This document shows positions 4,994 to 5,818 of a DNA stretch of 5,818 nt, piece by piece. The stretch's first letter is position 1. Each line of letters begins with the position of its first letter. The translations under genes and the position numbers were made by a program. Source of the stretch: CANCDA01 sp043757205 (GTDB lineage: Bacteria; Pseudomonadota; Gammaproteobacteria; Burkholderiales; Burkholderiaceae_C); assembly GCA_043757205.1 (NCBI GenBank), contig JAYVPU010000178.1, positions 1 to 5,818 on the forward strand. The letters are read 5' to 3'. The notes beneath the pieces were generated by a model. The model ran no database searches and was not told the DNA's origin. It saw only the letters and a program-made list of their open reading frames with translations.

Positions 4994-5818
4994 ATGAAAA
5001 AAATAACCCTTAAAACTGTCACCACCGAAGCCAAGTTGCTGTTGATCGGCATCCCGGTGTTTCTGTGGACCATGATCCCGGTGTACCACCTGGCCCTGTT
5101 CGCTTTCTCAAGCAAAGATTCGGCCACGTCGGGTCGCTTGTGGCCCAAAGAGCCAACGCTGCAAAACTTCGATTTCGTTTTCCATCAAAAGCATTTTTAT
5201 CTGGACCATTTCTGGACCCAGATGGGCAACTCGGTGCTCATCGCGGTGGCGGTGGCCGTGCTCACCCTAGGCGTGTCCACCTGTGCGGCTTTTGCTATCA
5301 GCCGCCTGAAGGTGCGCGGTGGCCGCACCGTGATGAACTTGGCGCTGTTCACCTACTTCATCCCCGCCGCTTTTCTGGCCGTGCCCATGTACAAAACCAT
5401 GGGCGTGTATGGCATTCTGAACAGCCAGTGGTCGTTGATTTTGGCCATGGTCACCATCGCCTCGCCCTATTGCATCTGGGTGCTCAAGCAGGCCTCGGAC
5501 AAACTCCCGTTTGAGCTGGACGAAGCCGCGCGCATTGACGGTGCTTCACCGCTGCAACTGTTTCGCTTGGTCTATCTGCCGCTGATGGTGCCCTCGCTGG
5601 TGGCGGTGGGCACCTACTCGTTGCTCTTGGCCTGGAACGAGTACCTCTATGCCTTCTTGCTGCTGTCCAACGACACCAGCGTGACGCTGGCGGTCGCGTT
5701 GGGCAACTTCCTCTCGGCCGACGATTCGCCTTGGGAGTTGCTCATGGCGACGGGCTTGGTTTATGCCTTGCCACCGGCTGCGATTTATTACGCCTTCAAG
5801 CGCTACATGGTGTCGGGC
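4994..5818 (+). CDS. ABC sugar transporter permease 2 (MalG/UgpE type), C-terminus cut by right edge
   Basis: Open for exactly 275 codons to the last base, with no stop; relatives usually end some residues after the FKRYMVSG seen at 268-275, so only a short tail is missing. It forms the heterodimeric channel with the preceding permease. Six membrane segments lie at roughly 14-39, 79-103, 113-134, 145-167, 197-225 and 248-268. The EAA loop reads LPFELDEAARIDGASPLQLFRLVYLPL (171-197; E177, A178, A179, G183). The periplasmic stretch with WPKEPTLQNFDFVF (50-63) is the common MalG signature where a P-x-x-x-T-L-x-N-F/Y motif occurs. ATG 4994 is chosen for its ribosome site and the short KK-containing N-terminus typical of the family. 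An ATPase subunit (MalK/UgpC type) should follow beyond the window. Confidence 0.92.
   Translation, partial: MKKITLKTVTTEAKLLLIGIPVFLWTMIPVYHLALFAFSSKDSATSGRLWPKEPTLQNFDFVFHQKHFYLDHFWTQMGNSVLIAVAVAVLTLGVSTCAAFAISRLKVRGGRTVMNLALFTYFIPAAFLAVPMYKTMGVYGILNSQWSLILAMVTIASPYCIWVLKQASDKLPFELDEAARIDGASPLQLFRLVYLPLMVPSLVAVGTYSLLLAWNEYLYAFLLLSNDTSVTLAVALGNFLSADDSPWELLMATGLVYALPPAAIYYAFKRYMVSG

Overview
The window reads as a sugar-acid (aldonate) or glycoside utilisation locus from a Gram-negative bacterium, most likely a betaproteobacterium of the order Burkholderiales (Comamonadaceae-like). This is an inference from the fairly high G+C with strong third-position GC, the gene types and their order, and an extragenic palindrome built on CTGAGCCTGTCGAA, a kind I recall as common in that group. 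No rRNA, tRNA, insertion sequence, phage gene or CRISPR array is visible, and no gene looks broken.

Layout. Bases 1-695 (minus strand) hold the first 231 codons of an IlvD/Edd-family sugar-acid dehydratase that runs off the left edge. Bases 696-843 form a divergent control region with a nested inverted repeat centred near position 800. Rightward come a D-2-hydroxyacid dehydrogenase (844-1785), a DgoR-like GntR/FCD repressor (1802-2557), a secreted ABC sugar-binding protein (2610-3986), a 128-bp gap carrying two competing hairpins (REP-like), and two MalF/MalG-type ABC permeases (4115-4984, and 4994 to the right edge, where only the last few codons are missing). All rightward genes are close together and probably form one operon. 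The transporter ATPase is not in the window.

How they fit together (inference). The binding protein and two permeases import a carbohydrate or sugar acid. The dehydratase turns an aldonate into a 2-keto-3-deoxy acid, and the dehydrogenase interconverts a 2-keto acid and a 2-hydroxy acid in the same or a connected route. The GntR protein probably senses a pathway acid and represses both divergent transcripts from the inverted repeat. The substrate cannot be read from the sequence: the enzymes and regulator point to an aldonate, whereas the importer belongs to a family (CUT1) better known for oligosaccharides, polyols and glycosides.

The most noteworthy non-coding items are the nested operator-like repeat overlapping both divergent promoters, and the hairpin cluster between binding-protein and permease genes, which mirrors the malE-malF REP arrangement of E. 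coli.
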